DNA from: Microglena sp. YARC
Taxonomy: Eukaryota; Chlorophyta; Chlorophyceae; Chlamydomonadales; Chlamydomonadaceae
Assembly: GCA_022414725.1 (NCBI GenBank)
Contig: CM039464.1
Span: 50,236,045-50,300,044 of the forward strand
Length of the DNA stretch: 64,000 nucleotides
Direction of reading: 5' to 3'
The notes under the pieces are model-generated. The model saw only the letters and a program-made list of their open reading frames with translations. It was not told the origin of the DNA and searched no databases. Within the stretch, counting starts at the first letter, position 1. Each line of letters starts with the position of its first letter. A program made the translations under genes and the position numbers. Shown here piece by piece: positions 21,701 through 33,700 of the stretch.

Positions 21701-24700
21701 TTGGGTTTCACGCATGCTTGCATCAGATAAGGCTTGGATACACAATGTATATTTATATCAATTTCTTTATATATCTTTGTGCATACACTGTAGTTACATC
21801 TTTATGTATATATTGTGTGTATTAATCATGGATTTATCTCGGGCTTCACAACTTGCAGGGCTACAATAAGTTAGGATTCACTCGTGAGAATGGCGCCATT
21901 GTGTACCGAGAGTGGGCACCAGCAGCGCAAGCCGCATGCCTTATTGGAGAGTGAGTCCTACCTGTGTGGGTGGGTTGGTGGGTGGGTGTGGGGGGGGGAA
22001 TAAAAGCTTCTTTCCGGGCAGTGGGTACTAGTGATCGAAGTTGAAAAATGTCGAGAAGATAAATCAACAGTAAGAGGAGGCAAGAGAAAGGGACGAATTA
22101 TTAAAACAAGTAGCCACTAGTTTTGTCAAATAAAAATCATCAAGCCGCATGCCTCATTAGAAAGTGAGTCCTGCCTTTTCCCCAAATATCAGGGCTTTCC
22201 TTTTCGGCTTTTCTTACCAGCTTCTAGGCAGATACTTGAGCCATCCACTGGGCTTAGCACCAAGATTGCAGCAGTCCTGGAAAGCTGGTTGTGCTAGCTT
22301 CAAGGTGCACTAGGATTTGCCAGATTTGGCGGACGAGCTAGGCAGGGGAGCTGCCTACCAGCTGCTGCTCGTAGCTGAAAATATAAGTTATGCCAAATAT
22401 GTAGATGGAATTGTGATGTTTGCATTGCTTGCCAGATCTCGCCCATAAGATGAATATAATAGCAGAATAAAGATATAACAAAACAGTAGTACTAAATAAT
22501 ATATGGTATTAACAGATGATAAATATGTGATTATAATGGATGATAGAATAGATGATAATCATGGATGATCAATTGTATGATAATGTTGGTTGGTTGAATA
22601 GATGTTGGTAACACATGATATGATAGACGCTGCGTAATGATACAACCGAATGCAACGTATGTATCCCTAGAAAGCACACTAAGACATTAATGGACCTAAT
22701 AAAAACCTACGCCCATCGCTATGTAATTATATGCTGGTAACGCATGATCCGATATGACACTAACCATAGCTTTTCTTTTCCTCTGCGGGCAGCAGCTTTT
22801 TGGCAGCTCTCCTGACCTCCTATTTAGCTTATCCTAATGTAACCTAGTGCACTTTGAAGCTGGCACAATCAGCTGTTCTTAAGTGCTTGCATATTTGGGT
22901 GTAGCACAGTGGATGGCCAGGGGAGTTGTCTATAAGCTGCTGAGAAAAGCCGAATAGAAAAGCCTTGATTATACGGATGGAAAATCAATTGATGAAACTG
23001 ATGAAGGGTTTTTATTTTATTTTGTAAGGAGTGAGTATACAAGGGTCCCAAAATTGCGTGTGTGTGTCACAATTACGTCGACGGTTTTCATGAAAACACA
23101 CACATGAAAACGGTGCAGACTAAAGACAACACTCATGGATAATTTAATAAATGGTACTAATGAATCATGGAATAGGTGATGCTATTTTAATTTAATAAAT
23201 GCTACTAATGGATGGTATTGTAATAGTAATAAGTGGTGCTAGTGGATGCTATAACAATTTAATAAATGGCAATGGATCATGGAATATGTGATGCTATCGG
23301 ATGCTTGAGTGGGGGCTACTGATGGATGATTGCATGGAGAATCCTGACAAATCATTAAATTTATTAGCTAAACAAATCAAAATTGTAGACGTATGTCCGT
23401 TCAAAAAGTAAAAAAAAGGAATAGATGACTAAATGATGCCACCGATGGATGATTGCATGGAAGATCCTAACATGTCATTAAATAGCACTATAAGATGACT
23501 AAAAATAATAATATTTATGGATGATCTAAAATCTGATGCTATCTCCGACGTGCACTGCAGCTTCAACAACTGGGAAGGATCTTGGATGAATAAGGACCAG
23601 TGGGGTGTGTGGAGCGTAACTCTGCCTGATGGTAAGTGCTAGGTGCTGCTTGGTGTGATCACCGGTTAACATATCAGTTGTGATGGTGTAACAGCAGCAG
23701 CAGCAGCAGCTGAAGCAGGAGGAATACCAGCTGGTGGTATAGCATTATCAGAAGGAGCATTATCAGAAGGAGCAAAAGCAGCAGCAGAAGGAGCAGATTG
23801 AGTAGACGCAGCAGAAGTAGCAGCAGAAGGAGCAGCAGAAGGAGCAGCAGAAGCATAGGGAGTAGTAGTAGAAGGCGCAGTAGCAGTAGTAGTAGGAGCA
23901 GTAGCAGCAGAGGCAAGAGAAGCTGTAGCAGAAGTAGTAGGAGTCACAGAAGCAGCAGCAGGAGTAGAAGGAGCAGCAATAGTAGTGGGAGCAGGAGCAG
24001 CAGAAGCAAAAGGAGCAGTAGCAGAAGCATCAGGAGTAGGAGGAGTTGCTGAAGCAGGAGGAGCAGCAGCAGTAGAAGGAGCAGAAGCAACAGCAGCAAA
24101 AGGAGCAGTAGCAGAAGCAGCATATGTAGGAGGAGTTGCAGAATCAGTAGCAGGCAACAGGAGCAAGAGCCCCTGGTGGGGTTAGGGGTGGTGGTCTGAT
24201 GTGGTGGTGAAACGGCTGGTGTACTATTAGTGGAAACAGGAGCAGGAGCATCTGGTGGAGATAGTTGGTGGTGATGTGATGTGTGAGCACTAAGCCTGCA
24301 ATAAGCCTCCACTAACTCTTATCTTATTCAAATGGAATCATAACAATCAAAATATCTTTCTTTAGCCTTTGCTAAGCCTACTATAAGCTTTCACTAAGCC
24401 TGTTCCCCTGGCACTGTGATGTTCTTGAACTTGGACTTGAACTTGGTTACATGGCGCCGGCCTTTGAGGCTGCTTGCTGCCTTTGGCAGGAACAAAACCA
24501 AAAAAAATTAAAGCATTCTGATCACAATATACATGATCCAATCTCTACACAATACTTGATAAACAACTTCTCACTGTGATGTTCAGTGAATTTAGGCTCA
24601 GCAATTCCCCAGTAAGATCCTCATACTCTAGCGCATATCATACTGTACCATACCATGCACGCTGTCATGCCCTAAGCTCGCACACACACTGACATGCACA

Positions 24701-27700
24701 CATAGACTATCATGCCCTAAGCTCTCACACACATTGACATGCACACACACACTGTCATGCCATAAGCTCACACACACACTGACATGCACACATACACTGC
24801 CATGCCCTCAGCTCACACGCACACTGACATGCACACTTACACTCATGCTCTCAGCTCACACAAAAACTGACATGCACACGTACACTGTCATGCCCTCAGC
24901 TCACACACACATTGACATGCACACATACACTGTCACTTCCCTCAGCTCGCACACACACTGACATGCACACACGCTGACTTGCACCCACACACTGTCATGC
25001 TCTAAGCTCACACACACACACACTGACATGCACGCAACCAGTGAATGGAGGTGCCGCCATTCCCCACCGATCAAGGCTCAAGATCCGTCTCCAAGACCCT
25101 CGTGGTGGATGGGTGGACCGTCTGCCGGCTATGGTCAAGTATGCGACTGTGGAGCCTGGAGTGATGGTAAGAGCACGGCTGATAGAGGGCGGGGGATAAA
25201 GGTGAATTGCCTGAAGGCCGGGGGTAAAGGGGAATTGGGAGAGGGGTGGGGATGAAGGTGATGGGTGAGGGTGGATGTGAGGGTTGATAGAGGGCCGGAG
25301 GTGGGGTTGAGGGTGTAACTTGAGGATATTTCTAGGTCAGAGGGCAACACAAAATGGTTGGGATGGAATGATGCTGATTTGTTTGTTATTGTTGCTATGT
25401 TTCTTGTCTCTTCATTTTCAGAGCGGCATGTTATGTTATCGAGGCAATCATTCATGTACTTGCACTTTTCTGTTATATTTGAGTTGTCTTATTTTATGTT
25501 CACAATTTTGTATTTTTATTTGTATCACCTATATGTATTTGCTCTTGCATTCGTATCTGTTTTTGTTTTTGTTCAGTTCTTGAGTTTTTGTTCAGTTCTT
25601 GATTTTTTGACACATTTGCGTTTTTTATTTCGTTATCTTTATTGCTGCTGTGAAAGGTCTCAATTGATCCTCTTGTTCATTGACCCCATGTACTTCTCCC
25701 CCTGATGTCCACTCTGAAGGCAGCGAAGTACGACGGCATCTACTGGGATCCCCCAGCACAGGAGCAGTACAAGTGGTGAGTCAGAATAGTTCACACTTAT
25801 TATTTCATGGGAGCAGAGGAGCTTGTTGTTTTTTGTTTGGTAGTGTTGAAAGGGTGTGTGCGTTGGTGGTGGTGGGTGGTGGGGTGGGATGGGGTGAGGG
25901 GGCATGGGAGCTGGGAAATTTATTGTGTTTTAAAACCCTAAACCCTTTACCCCCCCCAACCCCCCCCCCCCACACACACACACACACACACACATACACA
26001 CTCCACCCGCCCTCCACACACTACTCTCCAACCATCCTCCCATCCCCCACCCGCACCCCACCACCCTTCCACTACCCATCCACACCACACCACCCACTGC
26101 CTATTATAGGAAGCATCCACGCCCTGGAAAGTCCCACCCACCCACCACCCACCACACTCCCACCACCCGCCATCCTATTGCAGGAAGCACCCACGCCCTA
26201 GCAAGCCCCAAGCAGTGCGAGTGTATGAGGCCCACGTCGGCATGTCAGGAGAGGAGCCCAGAATCTCGACATATGCCGAGTTCCGGGACAACGTAAGGCA
26301 GGGAGCTGGGAGGGGTGTGTGTACGTATGTGTGTTTGGGGTGGGGGTGTCATGGGTGGGGCTTAGTTTTTTTGCATGTCAGGGAAGGAGCCCAAAATCTT
26401 GTCCTGAGCTGAGTTCCGGGACAGCGTTAGGCAGGGAGCTGGGAAGAATGTGTGCGCATATGTGTGTTTGGTGTGTGTGTGTGTGTGGGGGGGGGTGTGT
26501 GGGGGGGGGTCGCATGTCAGGGAAGGAGTTCTGATCTTGTCCTATGCTGAGTTCAGAGACAACGCAAGGGATGGAATGGGGTGGTGGTGGTGTTTGGAAG
26601 GGAGGCATGAAAGGGGGACATAGGCAACTTGGACTCCCAGGTTCTTCCTCTTATCAACCTCAACCAACAAACTCCAACACGGGTCCCATGGACTGCTAAG
26701 TTCTTCCTCAAATCAACCTCCAACAACCTCCAACCAACCAACCTCAAACCAACCTCCAACACGCATCCTATGGACTATTAGGTTCTTCCTGATATCAACC
26801 TCCAACAACCTCAAACCAACCTCAAACCAACTTCCAACAACCTCAAACCTACTTCCAACAACCTCCAACAACCTCCAACAATCTCCAACACCCACCCCAT
26901 GTACTGCTAGGTTCTTCCTCGTATCAAGAAGGCCGGCTACAACACCATCCAGCTGATGGCCATTCAAGAGCATGCCTACTACGCATCCTTTGGGTACCAT
27001 GTCACAAACCCTTTTGCCGTGTCGAGTCGATCAGGCACTCCTGAGGATCTGAAGGTAATTTGAATTTGAATTGTTTCAAGTTTCTTCAGCCATCTCAGGG
27101 CTGCACACAAGCTGCCAATTCCAAGTCCCCCCGTGCGATACCTACGGAAAACAGGGGGCACACTTAGTGGATTAGGCAGTTTAAAGACGTGTCCAGGTCA
27201 GGGTCTTACGGTCAGCTTCATAAGCCCTAAACCGTTATATATCAATTACTTAGCTCTCTGTTCCTTTGTATATCAAGATTGCGTAATAGCATCCATCTTT
27301 CAATACCCCCCCCCCCTCCCCCCCCCCCCCACACACCCACACCCACACACCACCACCACCACCCAATGTATCCTACAGCAACAAATGGCTTGTATGGTTA
27401 TTATCGTAGCTAGGAAAACAGATGAACAAACAGACACATAGATATGCAGATGGACAGAATTACAGGCAGACTTACAGACAGACAGACATGCAAACAAATA
27501 GACAAACATACAGACAGATATGCAGACAGACAGATAGACAGACATTCAGACAGTTAGACAGATAGACAGGCAGGCAGACAAATTACACTCAGGTAGACAA
27601 ACAGACTTACAGACAGATACAGACATAAAGACAGATAGATAGGCAGGCAGATAAGCAGACACAGATAGATACATAGACATACAGACAGGTAGACAGATCG

Positions 27701-30700
27701 GGAAAAGGGGAGAGATATGTGCTCTAGCCCAGCTGAAGGGGGACTCTGCCAAAAGCAAATGCGTGGATTTGTTCTTAGCAATTATTTGGCAAACCTAAAC
27801 CCTAAACCTGACATTCTTCTCCTGATGTACTTTGATCATTGTAATTGATTGATGATGCCCGTGGATTGTGGTTGTACGTGCTGATGGGTGCGATTCCCTC
27901 ACAAGTTCATATACTAAACCCTATCCCTGAGCTTGGTGTGTACCTAATCTTCTTCTTGCAATGTGCTTAATAGTCTTTGATTAATGAGGCCCACGGCATG
28001 GACTTGTACGTGCTGCAAGATGTGATCCCCTTTCAAGGTCATATCCTAAACCCTAAACCCTCTCAAGCTCATATCCTAAACCTACACCCTATCCCTGCAC
28101 TTGGTTTGTACCTAATCTTGTTCTTGACAGTCTTTGAATGATGATGCGCATGTGGCTGTACGTGCTGCTAGATGTGATCCCCTCTCAAGTTTGCATCCTA
28201 AACCCTAAACCCTCTCAAGCTCGTATCCTAAACCCTAAACCCTCTCAAGCTCATATCCTAAACCCTAAACCCTATCCCTACACTTGGTGTATACCTAATC
28301 TTTTGCTTCACAGTCTTTGATAGATGAGGCGCACGGCATGGGGCTGTACGTGCTGCTGGATGTGGTCCACTCGCACATCTCCTCCAATGTTGATGATGGC
28401 CTGGCTGGATTTGACATGGGACAGGTGAGGTGCTCTCAATGATGGCAGGAGTGAAAGGACTAAATGACATCACTGAGTAGGATGAATGAATCACACATAT
28501 ATTAATGACATGAATGATTGGAATTTGCGAATGAATGACATATCAGAATACACATAATAGATAAATAGTATGATGTTTATTGATGACAAAAATACAATGA
28601 ATAAATAATATGACATGTCCGTTTCACATAAATAAAATAAATACATAATATGACTTGTATGAATGACACATGAGAACATGCCATCCATCATCAATCCATC
28701 ATGCATGATGACCAGAGATGTAATTACATTACATTACATGTTAAAAACATGTAAAGTCTACTTGACACCGCGAGGGTGTATGAGACTCTGTGCTTTAAAC
28801 AAAAAGAAAAAGCACCCATAAAGCAAAAAAACCCATTACATCAGGGGTGTGTCGAGGACTACCCACCCCCAACCTAAACCAAATCAACCCGAACCAACCT
28901 CCACAGTTGCAAACCCAGAGTGAAGAGATGAGGTACTTCTGCACTGGGGCCAAGGGCTACCACAAGCAGTGGGACAGCCGGTGCTTGAATTATGCACACT
29001 CGGAGACCCTTCCCACCCCCACTACCCAACCTTAAACCAAGCCAAACCATCCTCTACACTTGCAAACCCAGAGTGAAGAGATGTGCTACTTCTGCACTGG
29101 GGCCAAGGGCTACTACAAGCAGTGGGATAGCCGGTGCTTGAACTATGGCCACTGGGGAGACCCCACCCCCACCCCACTACCCAACCCAACCCCAACCCAA
29201 CCCAACCTCCACAATTGCAAACCCAGAGTGAAGAGATGAACTACTTCTGCACTGGGGCCAAGGGCTACCACCAGATGTGGGACAGCCGGTGCTTGAACTA
29301 TGCACACTGGGAGACCCTTCGCTACCTCCTGTCCAACCTCCGATACTGGATGGATGAGTTCAAGTTTGACGGCTTCAGGTTTGACGGTGTCACCTCCATG
29401 CTGTACCACCACCACGGCGCTAACATGTCCTTCAGTGGCAGCTACAATGAGTGAGTGAGGGGAGAGGAGGGGAGATACATAGGCGGGGGGGGGGGGGGGC
29501 AGGCATTGGGGGTGGGGGAGGTGTTGGGGGATGAGGATGGGTGAACTCAAGTTTAGCGGGTTAAGGTTTGATGGCGTGATTTCCATGCTGTACCAGCACC
29601 CCGGTGTCAATATGTCATTCAACGGCGGCTACCCTGAGTGAGTGAGGGGAGAGGAGGGGGGTTAGTGGGCGGGGGGGCAGATGTTGGAGGGTGTGGATAG
29701 ATGAGCTCAAGCTTGGCGGGTTGAGGTTTGATGGCGTGACCTTCATGCTGTAGGCAGCACTACCACATTAATATGTCCTTCGGTGGCGAATACCATGAGT
29801 GAGGGGCGGGGGTGGGGTTGGGATGGGCACTGGGAATAGGGGTGGGTTGAGGTAGAGGTAGGCATAAGGGGAGGTGTTGGTGGGGTGGTCAGGATGGGTG
29901 CAGACATTGGGAATAGGGTGAGTTCGGCGGAGTGGGCAGGGCAGTGCAGGCATGTGTGGGGGGTGTAGGGATCCAGATGTTGCCACACAAGGCAGGAGGG
30001 ACAAGGAGGGAGGACAGGATTGCCAACATGACATGCACCGACCCACCCATTCCATCCATCCACGCATCCAACCACCCACTACCCCCCCCCCCCCCCCCCC
30101 CCCCCCCCCGCACCACCACCCCCACACCACCAACTTGCTCACCCCTGCACCCACCCACCCACCGACTCACACAACCACGCACTCCTTCGTTTGTGTCTTG
30201 CGTCCTTGTACTTTGGCATGGAAACTAATGTGGGTGCCTTGGTGAATCTCATGCTTGCCAATGACATAGTTCACTCCCTGCTCTCTGGTGCTATCAAGGT
30301 CGCCACCAGACCTCGCACCCACCCAACCACAAACCAACTCATGCGCCCGTCCACCCAACCACTCCTTCCTTTCGTGTCCAGGTACTTTGGCATGGCTACC
30401 TACGTGTATGATGCCACAGTGAAACTCATGCTTGCCGATGACATGGTACACTCTCTGGTCCCGGGTTCTACCACTTCCGTCACCCTCCCACCACATCACA
30501 CCAACATACCAACCCACACCACCGACTTGCCCACTCACCCACCCACTCCCTTGTCTTGTGTCCAGGTACTTCGGCATGGAAACCAACGTGGATGCCATGG
30601 TGTATCTCATGCTTGCTAATGACATGGTACACTCCTTGGTCCCTGGTGCTATCACTATCGCTGAGGATGTGAGTGGCATGCCCACCCTGTGCCGCAAAGT

Positions 30701-33700
30701 TGGTGAGGGAGGTGTTGGATTCGACATGTAAGTTATTGTACTTATTTGCTTATTTGTTTGCATGTCTGTATGTGTGTATGCTTGCAACCCGAAAATTAAG
30801 TGTATGGCATAATGTTTGTCCTGGGTTGCCGGGTATTACTGGTTGTACCCCAAAATTGATGAGGGAAAACTGGAAGAAAATTGTCATATCTTTCTTAAAT
30901 TGGATGGGGATTTTTACAGCGTCAACTTAAAGATTAGTAGAACACACATATATCGCCCAATAAGCTGTAGTGGTACATCCACATGTGTGAAATTGAATTT
31001 GAAAATGGTGTGTTTTCAGAAAATCAAATTAAAAATTAAAACATCTGTAGAAGTCTTGAGACCCCAGCTATAAGCCGCAAACTCTCAGAATCCCTTGGGG
31101 ACATGGTTAAGAAGTTGTCCCCAAAATCTGGTCAAGTTCTGACTACTGCCTCCTCCTATTAGAAGGAGAGAGTTCAAAGATCTCTTCTGCGCGCACGGAC
31201 ATGGTGTCCTTGCAGAAACCGCCTCCCCAACTGTTTGGGGAGCAGATAGCCTCCACACAATTATGAGACACCCACCTGCACGGACACCCACCTACATGCA
31301 TGTGCGCATACGTGTTTGTGGTTGGTTGGTGTGTATGTGTGGGATGGTAATGGTGTTAATGTATCAAACACCCACATTCATGGACACCCACCTACATGTA
31401 TGTGGGTGTTTGTGGGTGGTTGGTGTGTGAGTGAGGGAATTTGGTGTTGTCAATTTGTCATACACACACGCATGGACACGCACCTACATGCATGTGTGCG
31501 TATGTGTGTGCCCTTGCACGTGCATGTGTCAATGCTTGTATGTGTGTCCATGCATGTGGGTGTGTTTGCATCTGTCAATGTGTGACAAAGCACATGTGTA
31601 TTTGTGTGTGATTGTGTTGGACCTAGGATGCATGATGTCCATGCATGCAAGTGTGTGTGTTGGTGTGCTTGTGTGTGTAGATGTGTGTGTGTGCGCGTGT
31701 ACTCGTGCACATGCGCAGAAGTCTCCCAATTCCATGCTCCATGTAGGGCGGTGCATCTGCTTCCCCCTGGAACCAGGGATTTTTCCCGCTACATATTGCG
31801 ATCACTACCTGAGACCCCATTTAGGCTGAAATGTTGGCTCCCTGAGGCCTGATTTGAGAATCCACAAGCTTGTTTTCAAAAGCATTTAAGTTTGTCTTCC
31901 CAGCTCAGCCAACCCTATGGGGCAAAGTGAGCGAGGGAGGCGTCTGCTGGCCCTTTTTCATTTGTATCCTTTGTCCCTTTAGTCACCCTTGTGGTCTCTG
32001 TCCCTTATCCCTGATCGTTTTCCTCTGCCTCTTTTCCGTGGTCACTAAGGGCTAGGTTTTATCAGATGCGCATTATTACATGCTAGCAAGTCCCATTTGG
32101 CCTACCTCTGGACTGTAACAACCTAAATGCACCGACACATATTTATATATTGATGTATATATTACACTCCTATCTATGACTGTTGCATATAATACGTATC
32201 CATACATATCTAACTATCTATCTGTGTCCTGCAGGCGCCTGGCCATGGGTATCCCTGATCGCTGGGTCAGTTTGTTGAAGCATTCTCGCGATGAGCATTG
32301 GAGCATGGCAGATCTGGTCAACACTCTGTGCGGCAGGTGTGTGTGCGTTTGTGTATATGTTGCAGTTCAGGTGTAGCCCGGTAGGCTGAAGTGGCTACCA
32401 CACTGTGGAACAGGTATGCGTGTGTGCGTATGTGTTTCTCTCCACTCTTCACAACAGGCGTATATTTGTGTGTATCTGTGTTGGAGTCACAAGTGTAGCC
32501 AGATAGGCTGATCTGTTAACCATTCTTTACCTTTGTTTGTGTGTTTGTGCAAGTGACATTACGATGGTAGCCAAATAGAGTAAAACTGTGTAAAAAAGAT
32601 GTGGCTACCGCCCTGTACAACACACACACACTCAGGGACTCAGCCACTAACCAACTCAGGGACCCACCAACCATCCATTTAAGCAACCCCAAACAAACAA
32701 ACAACCTCAACCAGCCAACCAACCTCAAACAACCAAACAACCCCAACCAGCACCAAACAACCAACCAAGTTTGGGTAAAAACGATGTGGCCACCGTACTG
32801 TGCAGCGGGTTATTAGGCATCTGGCAAAAGCATTGAGAAAAAACTTTTTGGAAACAAAATGGCATACAATGGTCTACCTTGTATTGTGTAAATGTTGCTG
32901 TTTTTGTTGTTGGTCGCAGTGTAAGCAAACGGGATGCCCCCCTGAACCTCACGCCTCGTAATAAGGCTAACTATGTATGTTATGTATTTATAATGTTTCT
33001 TGTGGCTTGCACTGTGCAAGTGCTCTGAGTGCAGCATGACATACGACTTGCATGCTCTTTCTCTGGGGGACAAATAAAAAAAAAGTGAAACATAATATAA
33101 AAAAAGTGCTACTTGCAGCACAAGTGCTACATACGACTTGCATGCTCTTGCTCAGGGATTGAAAATGGAACAAAAAGTAATGAATAGTGAAGGTACTACT
33201 TGCAGCACAAGAGCTAAATTATGTACCATGGTGTTTCGGGGTGCCTGCTTTTGCGAGCTACTAATGCCGCTCGTATAACCCCAGGGGCTTCAAGAAGATC
33301 CATGGTGCTCTCCATAGTCCAGCCCATAGTCCCTGTCAGAGTTTTTTGTTTCAGACAGGGGGTCTTCTGGTAACAATCAGGGATTGGGTGTCACTGGTAG
33401 TAGAAGGTTTGGCCAAAACGGGGTCCCAGGTAGGGATCGCTACAGGTAGTGGGAAAAAGCTATGGTCCCAGTCCTTATACAAACCTGGCTCTTCCTGCAG
33501 GCGCCACTCTAGAAATTCATTAGAGGGTCCAGGAGGGTATCTTTATCTGAGAATGTGTTGAATATGTCACGGTAAATCATACAGAAGAAAATATTAAATA
33601 TCGCATCGCTTCTTCTTGTCAATATATTGATCAAATCAAATTTCCCTAAATAATAATCAAGCAAAATCGAATTTCACCAAATGGTAATCAAATCAAATTT

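Noticed and set aside
23666..24312. Poly-Ala/poly-Leu/poly-Ser proteins on both strands
   Set aside because: They result from the AGCAG trinucleotide array inside branching enzyme intron 4.
28919..29160. Separate functional alternative versions of exon 10
   Set aside because: They lack the second half of the exon and any donor; called decayed copies.
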